Source: Blattamonas nauphoetae (taxonomy: Eukaryota > Preaxostyla > Oxymonadida). Taken from it: 64,000 bases of DNA. Made by a program: the position numbers and the translations under genes. The notes under the pieces were generated by a model, which was not told where the DNA came from, ran no database searches, and worked only from the letters and a program-made list of their open reading frames with translations. Positions 31,401 to 40,076 of this stretch are shown here, one piece after another; within the stretch, counting starts at the first letter, position 1, and the number at the start of each line of letters is the position of its first letter. The stretch is taken from assembly GCA_033064195.1 (NCBI GenBank), contig JARBJD010000154.1, positions 1 to 64,000 on the forward strand. The letters are read 5' to 3'.

Positions 31401-34400
31401 TGGAGTGTGACGACGAAATCAGAGGTTCTTCAGAACTTCGAGAAGAGATTGAAAACGAGAGAAACGAGAGAGTCAATGTTGTTGGTGACTCTCCAACTTT
31501 CGACAGAACAAACGATCCAGCATTCGAGAAGATCATGGAAGAGGACGATTTCATTCCAGAAAATGAGAGTGTCCCATTCAGCTTGATCTCTTTCTCAACA
31601 AACACAGAGTCAACAATCTTCATCCATTCAATCGACGCCGATTCCATTCGATCCAAGCCAAACTCCACTGTTCGACAGAACAGATGAAAATGACCACATT
31701 TCTTGAACTCCCATCCACTCCCATCAACCTCAACACTTTCTGAGATCGGAATCAGATACGGAAGGAGAGAGCTGTTCACTCCGGTCTGTCTGTCCCACAC
31801 CCAAACTGACCATTCATTCGACTCGTCCACACTTCCCTCCCATTTCGATTCTGTGATTAATGTGTCAAGTCCATTTCCAACAACCAACACATTCATCTCA
31901 TCTTCCGAATTCGCTGAAGATTCCTCGAAGATCAATTCCGTCATCGAATAGTCGAGTGTCGGTGTTGATGATTCGTTCTTCAGTTCCATCCACACACAAT
32001 TCGCTTCCCCACTGCACCGACACCATTTGAACGTGTTGTTGTCCAGTCGGAACTCCGCCCCATCAGCCACTATCCCAACCACAACTCCTCCCAACTCGTC
32101 CGACGATTTGATCGAAGAGAACAACGATTTCACAATCACCAGACTCGCTCCTTCTCCAACACGCATCACACTTCCCCCAAGTGTGTTCGTTCCTGTTTGG
32201 CTCACCAAGCATCCATCCATCCTCAGCCTTTTGTCAACCACGTCAAAGAGATGGGTGTGCTCAAATGTCGACGAGATCCACAGTTTTGTCTTTGCGAAGG
32301 AGACATCTTCAGTGATTGTGAAGAGGCCATCCTTTCTTCCATCGCACACAACTCCACCAACATCCATCCTGTGATCGTTCCCAACCACATTCAGCGGTTT
32401 CGACAATTCCATTTCTTCCGAATGCACGATGTCTCCATCCAGAATCACTTTGAGGGAAGAATGAGCAGCCATGCGGGTCCAAAGAGCGGGCAGAGTTTGA
32501 CATGGATATTCTCCAAATCCACAGACACTCACATCACACCACAATCCACTCACATGACCTTCCAAGCCCAGATTCGAGAAATACAGAAACAGAGGAACCA
32601 CTTTCGAGTGAGTTCCTTCTTTTCCAACAAATGACCGAATCGTCGACGAATCTTTCTGCCACGTGAGCGTCAGCGAAGACTCAATCATCTCTCTCCCGAG
32701 AGATGGATGGCGGATCAAAATGAAATCCGAATCAGCTGATGGTGAGAGACACGAATCAATGACAGTCGATCCCGAGAGCGTGAATGATGATGCGAGAGAC
32801 AGGGAAACGTCAAGAACTCCAGAACCAGACGAAGAGGTGCTCGTGCAGTTCGTGAACGAGCACGAATCGATGGAGAGCGAACACGAGTCAGTGACTGTCG
32901 CGGAGACAACAGAGCCAGAACATGACGATACGAACGAGTTGAACGAGCACGATGAGATGGCAAGCGAAGCACCAGACGACACAGAAATGAACGAGGTCGA
33001 CGAGGAGAGAATGGACGAGACAAAGTCGATCGTTGTGAGAGTGAGCTGTCCAGTTTCAAGTCGGAAACAGCCATTCGAAGACACTGGCACTTGTTGAGAC
33101 GGAGACTCTCCAGCGAAGGTCAGGCTGAACTCGCTGACCGTCAGAGGGGCGGTGAGAGAGGTGGTGTTGAGAATGAAGAGCGTCACACTCGAGTCTTGAG
33201 GAACAGCGCGAGTAAGACCATTCTCAATCGACGAACAACTCACTCCAAAATGACCACAGGAAGCAATCTCTGATCCACCAATCCCATCCACCACAACTTC
33301 ATCCTCAATCGGCACAAGATAAACAAGAAGAGACGAGTTCACTCCACTCTCACTGTCCACTCCCCAAAACCCGTTTGGATCTGTTGTTCTTGAAACTTCT
33401 GGAAATCGGTCGGTGTTGATCGATGATTCGAAGAAAGAACCAGAAACGAAGATGTTCACTCCAACCATGTCGGTGTTCGACGATGACGAAGAAGAAACGA
33501 ACGACGATCCGCTCACATCGAACGACCAGCTTGTCTGCTTGTCTTGTCTCGTCAGAGTCAGAAAAAGCGATCCTCCTCGAACTGCCGAGCAGTCTTCAAA
33601 TTCAGTCTTCGAAATCACAAGCGATCCTGTTCCCACCACTTCAACATCCATCCCTCCTCCATCCACCAACGACGAGCAACTCTGAAACAGCGTCTCTTTC
33701 TCACTCTCCCCAATCTCCACTTTCTTCCCAGAAATGATCCTTCCAGAGACAACTGATCCAGAGACACGCGATGAGAACGATGTGAATGAACAATCGGAGA
33801 CGATGAGTGACGCTCCAGAAGCAACACTCACAAACGACACAGGCGAAGATGCGACTGTCGACACGAACGAAAGAGAGAGCAAACCAAGTGAAGTGTCGAC
33901 TGAGACTGAGAACGACCCTGAAGAGGTGACTGTCAAAGTCTGTCGGGTCGTTTGAGACGAAATCGTTTGTGATGTCAGTTTGGTGGTCAGCGGTGAAGAG
34001 AGAGAATCATCGTTCTCCAAAACGAGCAAGCTGTTCGAGTTCTTCAGCGAATCGAATCCATGTTCAACTGAATGGCAGGGAAGCAGAGACAGACCACACT
34101 TCGAATGGTCTTCTCCAGACAAACTCACCACAACTGTCGAGTTCGATGCGGTGTGGGGAAACCAGTGCCATAGCAGGCTTTCTTCGATCGTTCCTTCCTT
34201 CCCAATAAACTCATTCTTGTCTGACTCTGAGAAACTGCCTGTGCTTGGAATTGTGATCGACTTCTTCAGAGTCTGGAATGAGTCGAGAGACGCTGTCGAT
34301 TCCAAACTCTCACTCTCAACATACGCAATCCTTCCTTTCCCATTCGACAAGATCTCAGACACCTCAGAAGAGTCATCAATGTTCAATGACGCTCCAAGTG

Positions 34401-37400
34401 AGAGGTGAATCAGCGATCCTAACGTTGGATGGCTGAAATGAACATTCGTGATCGTGGTCGACACCAATGTCAGCACCCCAGCCGAAGAGACAGCGAAGAG
34501 TGATGTCATTGAGCTTGAGAGGGTTTGAGGTGTGGTGGCTTCTCCGATTCGGCAGGACGAGAGGGAGAGGGTTCCTGTGTTGACAACAAAGAACGAGACC
34601 AGTGTGTTTGTTGACGAGAACGAGAAAGCGAGCGATGAGAGGGAGAGGACAGCAGACAATCCATCCACTTCCAACGACGACGATCCATCTTGCGTCACTT
34701 CTCGAATTGTCGATGTGTCAGGTTTGATCTCCAAGCTCGTTGTCACTGACACTGCATCCTCCACAACCACATCTGTTTTCACCAAAATCGTTTTCAGCTG
34801 CGTGTTCATCGCAGAAAGGATTGCAGAGTCAATCGAAGAACATCGAAGGCGATCCGATCCACAACGAGGATGAGTGCTTTCGTTTCCATTCGACAATCCA
34901 CACACAATCGACTCTGATGGAACAAGCAGATAGAACAGAAGAGACCACTCATAAAACTCATCCGAAGACAACAGATTCGTGTTGTGAGACATGAAGCGCG
35001 TGAGAGAAGTGGTTGGAGTGAAGGAATCTTCCCAAAGTGAAGGAGTCACAACCAGATCCAGATTCGACGATGAAACAAGAACCAGAGTGTCACCGGAGTC
35101 AGATCTCGAACAATCAACGAATGACACTGATTTCATCGAAATCGCTTCGTTCGTCGTCATCTCAACAAGAACACAGCTCGAACAAAACGACGAGAAGACA
35201 GTCGAGGAGAGGCTGATCGAGGCAGAAGGTGAGAGACAGGAGAGAATCGGAGACGAGAACGACGCCGAGCCAGATGATCCATGTGTTGTGTTGATCACAC
35301 TTCCACAAATCTGGATCTGTCCAGTTTGGGCTCGAATCAGAGGACAAGAGTGTGTCGGTCCAACTGAACAGACCAATCCAATCTCTTCAATCGAAAGCGA
35401 TGTTCCTGTCGATGTCAAGTCAAACACTCCACTCGATGAATCACAATTGATGTCCAGATTCATCACTCTCAACTTCCCTTTCACTTTCACTGAGAAAAGG
35501 AACGATCCTGACGAAATCGACGAGTCGATCAAGACAAGACTTCGGCTGATCGTCGATTTTGAAAGATCTTTCGATGTCGTTCCACAAACTGTCACATCTT
35601 GACCAACAATCTCAATCTTCTCCTCTGTGTATGTCATGTTGTGCAGAAATTGGATCGTTTGGGGAATCGACGATCCATTCAGATATCGCTGTGTCAGAAA
35701 TTGCACTCCATATCCCAACGTCGCACAGAACGACGATGTCCACTTACACGCAGGTGAGTCTGACCCACTCACTTTTCCAAAAAGGTCCTCAACACTCCCA
35801 TTCACTGACACTTTCGGTGATGGAAGCAGTTTCGCTTGGACCAGATCCTTTTCTTCCTTGCTCGAGTTCAGCCCTTCAACAACAACTCGGAAGTCTTCAG
35901 AGTGTGATCCTCCTCCAAATCCCGAAATCGAGTCCAGATTCTTCCCGTCGAACACCGACCTCGAAACAAAGATGTCATTTCCTTCTTCTGCGAAGTTCCC
36001 TTCAAATCGAGCATCGTTCGATGTTGTCGTTGAGAGTTGGATCGGTTTGGCGGAAGTTGACGAGCCGTTCACAAAAATCGCTCCTCCCTTCCCTTTCGGA
36101 TCTGTTCTCTCTCCATTATCTCCAACTGCTATGCAACCTGAGAACGTGGCAGCATATTTCGATGTTGACTCGTGGGTTACTCGAAGATAACTCGCCCCGT
36201 TCAGTTCAATCGCAAGCGCTCCTCCATTTCTGGCTGAGCAATTCACAAACGACGACAACTGAATCGTAACAGTTGTTCCCTTCGCATTCAGAACAGCTCC
36301 ATCTGAAGTCGAGGAAAATGAATCGAAAAGAGTCGATTGTGGGGAGAAACTGCCTCCAGAACTTTCGATGAATGAATGACCTTCGAAGTGAATGTTCCTT
36401 GTGATGGTTACGATATAGAAAGTGATTGTGCCACCCGTGTTGCGGATGAAGGCTTCTGAATGGGACAGTTCTGAGAATGTGATTGATCCCTCCCAAAAGA
36501 CGAGTGTAGACGATGAACTCTCGAGGACGAACGGGGTGGTTGTGAGTGAACGTGGAACTGTCAGCTGGCTTTCACGAAATCGAAAATAGGACGAGTCGAG
36601 GAGAGTGATGGTCTCGCCGTGTTGGAGGTCCAGTTTGATCGGAGGATACCGGATCGTGATTTTCCTTGTGACGAAGACCATCTGCTGAAGAGGACGCTGG
36701 ACGGAGGTTTTCATTGCGATCTCGACTTCATTCTTAGCTTCCAGACTCAGAAACAACTCTTTGAGAGTGTCGAAATGGGAGAGTGGAGTTCCTCTGTTGA
36801 ATCGAGGTGAAACGGGGAAATCGATTCCTTGGTCACTAAAAAAGAGGGGAATGGAATCGAAAGAAGAGAGAGAGGAGTTTGTGATGCAGTGTGGTTTGAG
36901 ACTGATCGACTGAACAGCAGACATCGAGATCTGCTTCGTTCCAAAACCAGAAAAGGAGAGATCGTTCGCGAATGTGGTGATTCCTGGTTGAGCTTTCTTG
37001 TTCCCAACATTGTCGGAGAAATAAACACTCGACAACTTCACAGCACTCGAACTCCCCGACGACGAGAAGGAGAGGCAACCAGAACAGCCAGAAGAGACAC
37101 AGCGAGCAAAATCCGACTGCAAAATCGAAATCGTTCCACTCGTCGACGAGTCAATCACACTTCCTCCATCTCCTCCTTTTCGCTCAATCTCCATCACCCA
37201 ACATCGAGTCATCGTCAACGAACACGATCCAGTCAGAGAGATCGCTGACGACGAGGTCAGAGTGATCGTGTTCAGAACACAAAGATGGAATGTCGCTGAG
37301 CCAGATGAGAACGAGAAGAGGTGAGTGTTGTGGGAAGAGATTCCTTCAATCCAAACATTTGCCAGTCGAACCTTGGCTGCTGTTGATTCCATTTTCAGAA

Positions 37401-39606
37401 TCGATGAAGTCGCGGAGTGAGGGAGGAGGTAGAGAGATGTGAGCGAGAAGTTCGCATTCCCATCAACTGACAGCGACAGTTCCACAGTTGTCAATGTCGA
37501 GCTGTTTCTGTCCCATCCACTCCCAACAAACTCAACTGACAGCGACAGCGACGAAACTGATTCTGAGAACAGCCCGACTCCAACAGTCACTTTGTTCCAT
37601 CCTGTTTTCGTTGGTTCTGAAGACGAAATCGCTGTGATCACGGCTGATATCGTTTCGCATGGTGTTGCTTCTGAGTACGTCTCTCCACTTCCATCCTCAC
37701 TCATCCACCACTCACCCGCAGCTGTTGGCAGAGAAATGTTTGTGGGATTCGGAAAATAATCATCCTCGTTGGTCACATTCCCATTGGTGATTGTGTCATA
37801 ATAGAACCCAATCTTGGGACTGACGGACGTTGACGTGCAACCGGCTATCGAGCTCAGAACAGTGTTGGCAGTTCCAGCTCTAATCCCGATGTCATTCCCT
37901 CGAAAATGGGTGAGGTTCAGGTTTGTGGTGGAATATGTCTTATTTGCGCAGTTGTTCTCAAAATGGACGTCTTCAAAATGAGCCAGCGACGGCCAAGAGA
38001 AAAAGATGGCTCCACCTTGTAGAGCTGCTGTGTTGCACTCGAAGTGGCAGTGGAAAATGCGTGAATTAGAATAACTGAGGTACAGTGACCCTCCAAGTTG
38101 AAGAGCAGTGTTGTGGCGGAAAACGGACGAGGTGATCAGAATAACACTTGATAAGCCATAGTCGTAGAAACAGGAGCCAATTCCGTTTGTGGCCTGTTTC
38201 TCGAAGATGCAGTTGGTGATCGTGGCAAACGCGACGGACGACGAGAAGAAGAGTGTTCGGGTGCCAGTTGATGTCGATGTTGGAGGAGCAGTGAAGTTGC
38301 TCGATGCGAAGTGGGTGTTGGGTGACGAAGCGAAGGTGAACTGGCTGCCAGACGAGACAACCCCATCTGAGCGAGAGAATGTCACACTGCTCGTGTCAAA
38401 CAAGAAAAGAGGGAAGACTTCTTTCTGAGCGGTGATCTTCATCACTCCAATGTGTGTCGTTCCAACAACGATTGTGAATGAGCTTCCCACAAACTTCAAC
38501 GAACCACCAAACTCAGAGTATTCAATGATGTTGAACGACGATGTTGGTTTTGTCGATGTGAAATGGCAGTTCTCGAAGAGTTGAGCGTCTTGCTGTGAAG
38601 AGAACTGAGTGCGGTCAGATATCGATTGCACAGGAAAGTCGAATGATTCTCCATTTTGTGGGCGATCGTTCACATTTGAGCATTCGATGAACGTCGAGTT
38701 GAGAGAAAGGAGCGAGCGAGACGATCCAAGTCGAGGAACCACTGTCCCAAAAAGGCAATTCTCGACTCCCACAAATTCACTCCCAATCATTCGGTCTGAT
38801 GAGTGGAGACGAGAGGGTGAGTGCGAGGAGGTCAGGGACGTGATGTTCGAGAGACGAATCGAAGACAACGTGTTGTGCACACAAACAGATTCCGAAATCG
38901 GACCAGTTGAACAGCAAAGGCCTTCGAAGTCGCCGAAAATAGTTGAATGTTGTGAAAAGCCACAAATCGTGATTTCAACCGAGACAGGATTCCCATCTTC
39001 ATTCACGATCGATGAAAGGGCTGGAAAAATAGTATTGACACTCTTCACAACACAATCGAAGATAGTTAAAGATGTTGAAGAGCACCCAAAAGGTGACGAG
39101 GAAATAGTGAATAGTGGTGTGGGTGAAGAGATAGTGAATGTTGATTCGCGAAATGAAACTGTGGAATGGGTGAGATGAGCACAAATCGGGAGCGTATCGC
39201 TTCCAACGCGGGATTTGTGCGTGTTTGGTGAAATCTCAGATCGTTCGGAAGTATCAAAAGCAATGAACGACACAAACAATGATGAGTTCGAAATCACCAA
39301 CAATGAAGAACAATGAGGTGAAAGAGAAATCTGGTTGGATTGTGCATGTGAATGTGGAGTGTCAACGAGAAAGATGGTTCCATTCGAGCCGAGAAGAGAG
39401 AGAGATCGTGAGTCAATGGTCTGATCGATTCCCCAAAACTCTCCGATTGGGAACTGAATGATTTGTTCGTTATTAAGGTTGTTGGTGACTTGGTGTTCTG
39501 CCGTTTTGATCATTTCGGAGAGGTATCTCTTCTGAAGTGGTGGAGAGACATCTTCAGAACAAATCATTGTCTGGAGCACACAGAATGCGATGGGAAAGAA
39601 ACCCAT
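28477..39606 (-). CDS. Giant beta-helix surface protein with transmembrane segment and cytoplasmic pseudokinase, 3709 aa
   Basis: A single uninterrupted frame of 3709 residues with no intron. It begins with a hydrophobic signal peptide (MGFFPIAFCVLQTMIC). About 3,300 extracellular residues follow, made of degenerate Ser/Thr-rich beta-strand repeats (LSxxxFxxCS, SISSCSFxxFSS, ETLFQSCSS) typical of right-handed parallel beta-helix (pectate-lyase/Pmp-like) proteins, with many N-glycosylation sites. One transmembrane helix lies at about 3330-3353 (ILPLVGGVIVGIVILVIVLCVL), followed by a basic stop-transfer stretch. A kinase-like domain occupies about 3457-3650. Its C-lobe signatures are clear (WVPPEV for APE, FRLGLMLWEIETGQIPF, CLSIDPEKRPSM), but HRD and DFG are not recognisable and no glycine loop or VAIK lysine is seen, so it should be a pseudokinase. 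Proteins of this design form large families in oxymonads; ligand unknown. Confidence 0.75.
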   Translation of the reverse strand: MGFFPIAFCVLQTMICSEDVSPPLQKRYLSEMIKTAEHQVTNNLNNEQIIQFPIGEFWGIDQTIDSRSLSLLGSNGTIFLVDTPHSHAQSNQISLSPHCSSLLVISNSSLFVSFIAFDTSERSEISPNTHKSRVGSDTLPICAHLTHSTVSFRESTFTISSPTPLFTISSSPFGCSSTSLTIFDCVVKSVNTIFPALSSIVNEDGNPVSVEITICGFSQHSTIFGDFEGLCCSTGPISESVCVHNTLSSIRLSNITSLTSSHSPSRLHSSDRMIGSEFVGVENCLFGTVVPRLGSSRSLLSLNSTFIECSNVNDRPQNGESFDFPVQSISDRTQFSSQQDAQLFENCHFTSTKPTSSFNIIEYSEFGGSLKFVGSSFTIVVGTTHIGVMKITAQKEVFPLFLFDTSSVTFSRSDGVVSSGSQFTFASSPNTHFASSNFTAPPTSTSTGTRTLFFSSSVAFATITNCIFEKQATNGIGSCFYDYGLSSVILITSSVFRHNTALQLGGSLYLSYSNSRIFHCHFECNTAALQGGAIFFSWPSLAHFEDVHFENNCANKTYSTTNLNLTHFRGNDIGIRAGTANTVLSSIAGCTSTSVSPKIGFYYDTITNGNVTNEDDYFPNPTNISLPTAAGEWWMSEDGSGETYSEATPCETISAVITAISSSEPTKTGWNKVTVGVGLFSESVSSLSLSVEFVGSGWDRNSSTLTTVELSLSVDGNANFSLTSLYLLPHSATSSILKMESTAAKVRLANVWIEGISSHNTHLFSFSSGSATFHLCVLNTITLTSSSAISLTGSCSLTMTRCWVMEIERKGGDGGSVIDSSTSGTISILQSDFARCVSSGCSGCLSFSSSGSSSAVKLSSVYFSDNVGNKKAQPGITTFANDLSFSGFGTKQISMSAVQSISLKPHCITNSSLSSFDSIPLFFSDQGIDFPVSPRFNRGTPLSHFDTLKELFLSLEAKNEVEIAMKTSVQRPLQQMVFVTRKITIRYPPIKLDLQHGETITLLDSSYFRFRESQLTVPRSLTTTPFVLESSSSTLVFWEGSITFSELSHSEAFIRNTGGTITFYIVTITRNIHFEGHSFIESSGGSFSPQSTLFDSFSSTSDGAVLNAKGTTVTIQLSSFVNCSARNGGALAIELNGASYLRVTHESTSKYAATFSGCIAVGDNGERTDPKGKGGAIFVNGSSTSAKPIQLSTTTSNDARFEGNFAEEGNDIFVSRSVFDGKNLDSISGFGGGSHSEDFRVVVEGLNSSKEEKDLVQAKLLPSPKVSVNGSVEDLFGKVSGSDSPACKWTSSFCATLGYGVQFLTQRYLNGSSIPQTIQFLHNMTYTEEKIEIVGQDVTVCGTTSKDLSKSTISRSLVLIDSSISSGSFLFSVKVKGKLRVMNLDINCDSSSGVFDLTSTGTSLSIEEIGLVCSVGPTHSCPLIRAQTGQIQICGSVINTTHGSSGSASFSSPILSCLSPSASISLSSTVFSSFCSSCVLVEMTTNEAISMKSVSFVDCSRSDSGDTLVLVSSSNLDLVVTPSLWEDSFTPTTSLTRFMSHNTNLLSSDEFYEWSLLFYLLVPSESIVCGLSNGNESTHPRCGSDRLRCSSIDSAILSAMNTQLKTILVKTDVVVEDAVSVTTSLEIKPDTSTIREVTQDGSSSLEVDGLSAVLSLSSLAFSFSSTNTLVSFFVVNTGTLSLSSCRIGEATTPQTLSSSMTSLFAVSSAGVLTLVSTTITNVHFSHPTLGSLIHLSLGASLNIDDSSEVSEILSNGKGRIAYVESESLESTASLDSFQTLKKSITIPSTGSFSESDKNEFIGKEGTIEESLLWHWFPHTASNSTVVVSLSGEDHSKCGLSLLPCHSVEHGFDSLKNSNSLLVLENDDSLSSPLTTKLTSQTISSQTTRQTLTVTSSGSFSVSVDTSLGLLSLSFVSTVASSPVSFVSVASGASLIVSDCSFTSFSSRVSGSVVSGRIISGKKVEIGESEKETLFQSCSSLVDGGGMDVEVVGTGSLVISKTEFEDCSAVRGGSLFLTLTRQDKQTSWSFDVSGSSFVSSSSSSNTDMVGVNIFVSGSFFESSINTDRFPEVSRTTDPNGFWGVDSESGVNSSLLVYLVPIEDEVVVDGIGGSEIASCGHFGVSCSSIENGLTRAVPQDSSVTLFILNTTSLTAPLTVSEFSLTFAGESPSQQVPVSSNGCFRLETGQLTLTTIDFVSSILSSSTSFISVSSGASLAISSCSFNSFVSSCSGSVVSATVTDSCSLSIDSCSFTNCTSTSSSGSGVLDVSLSLASSFTLSGSTVIDSCLSPSADSDFILIRHPSLGREMIESSLTLTWQKDSSTIRSFVGKEGTHSKVVPLFLYFSNLGLEGHVSGLWCDVSVCGFGEYPCQTLPALWTRMAAHSSLKVILDGDIVHSEEMELSKPLNVVGNDHRMDVGGVVCDGRKDGLFTITEDVSFAKTKLWISSTFEHTHLFDVVDKRLRMDGCLVSQTGTNTLGGSVMRVGEGASLVIVKSLFSSIKSSDELGGVVVGIVADGAEFRLDNNTFKWCRCSGEANCVWMELKNESSTPTLDYSMTELIFEESSANSEDEMNVLVVGNGLDTLITESKWEGSVDESNEWSVWVWDRQTGVNSSLLPYLIPISESVEVDGSGWEFKKCGHFHLFCRTVEFGLDRMESASIEWMKIVDSVFVEKEIKLNGTLSFSGMKSSSSMIFSNAGSFVLSKVGESPTTLTLSFLSFSISSRSSEEPLISSSHSTLTITSCSFSSTQTVLSPLIRMNEGLLKMEEVNVSDIETSCALIDTLSGVEIVGCCFESIRRSSNGPSVLSASPSSDHVVRVQSTKFLNCVCDGVAWWVFLRGEEGRVEKESDWEGTFNLSSPRSGVLVSREGVVGGEDGVEETVGYSLIYEFYPRGSEMFVLTSEMSEDHVLCGNMKVACKTVDGGFSLTQERSIVIVGNGSLESGMMVDGIDVSVCGYREAGRLLVVGGGQIVNGENDELDSVSVSSLWIDLDGSLLGSESGVFENLGGSLELSKVNISCSCSKNCSLVRLRKGRLSISHTRISSIISSSPLLFLSSFSSADLSNLTIVNWAGLTLLSGVNGESNISISSSLFRGMDGDEGTNSDDVCLWESGLLSFENCSIDIHSSEFSHLRDGALFVSGGSVSISTSAFQDNSVKNSDFPSAHRNIRCENGSRVTIESLNGGDGSKDFPSAWISASSDCVVSGSVINPNSPFFVPSLTSSDCTSKTDKAKSWFNVSLVGTELIPCGLFLEVFEAESSSKFAHVDLSLVSTSKWNETSIIFSVSRSEHLSQLSISEEWRGRVLFGNGERTAGWFVMKMSASAERKAYALNSLKWILPLVGGVIVGIVILVIVLCVLVHRKRTKAKKETETKQMEEIDEVEIKMEDPEDIWRNGSQNALLVSSAHDPFSEKVDETQQNHVPKEEVVELNDEGAGSGPAEVVVAMGCGSEKTNEVTVQVRETLYSRLHKEKKTMTTVERGRIQKRVSEGLALIARVRPTAEIVSRLTSHWVLFDDQDQMFFRQEASERMRAPTHPAHTNPTGESLVKQAEDEGQRWVPPEVADGKPVIDRVPGMVFRLGLMLWEIETGQIPFGEVDGINAQRQLGSGIVPRMDRVREGMAELVTECLSIDPEKRPSMKSIVERVTTLNTSEEEIEKMRIDVINRNAIHLPSNSPHRSSPQHRPTSLHSPHHPSENPHLPPRPKIHPPEPAGRR

Positions 39607-40076
39607 TTCGATGAGACTGACCTTGAATCGTCGCTAAAGATCGATCCCTTAATTCTTGTCGACGATAGTCCTGTTTCCATACAAAACCAAATATACTCGA
39701 TGCTTTAGTTGTGTGATATTCTACTGGATTACAACTGAACCAAGTGAGATTCGTGTCCAACGGGTCATTTTTGAAGTGACACTTGGTTCAATCAAGTCAA
39801 TCTGAACTCAGTGATGACGTTTCTTGACCGTTTCAGAGGGATGAAACATCGATAGGGGAGGACATCGAATAATGGATTGTTGAGAGCCGAAATCTGGAAT
39901 GCAGATGTGCTCATTGTCAAGGCCGTGACTATTCTCGACTTCTACAGACTTGGTGATTCGAGGATGTTGCCGACAAGACATTCGACAATCATTTTTACTT
40001 TTTCATCTCACCCGATTTCACTGATAGATTTTTTATCCTATTTCCACAAGAAATAGACAGGTATGGCCTTCTCGAA
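39607..40076. other. Short divergent intergenic region
   Basis: 470 nt between the start of the giant surface protein (minus) and the start of the 832-aa gene (plus). No gene or repeat recognised; it probably holds both promoters. Confidence 0.5.

Noticed and set aside
28625-39500. Dozens of plus-strand frames across 28.6-39.5 kb
   Set aside because: All are shadows of the single 3709-residue minus-strand gene, produced by its Ser/Thr-rich codons.
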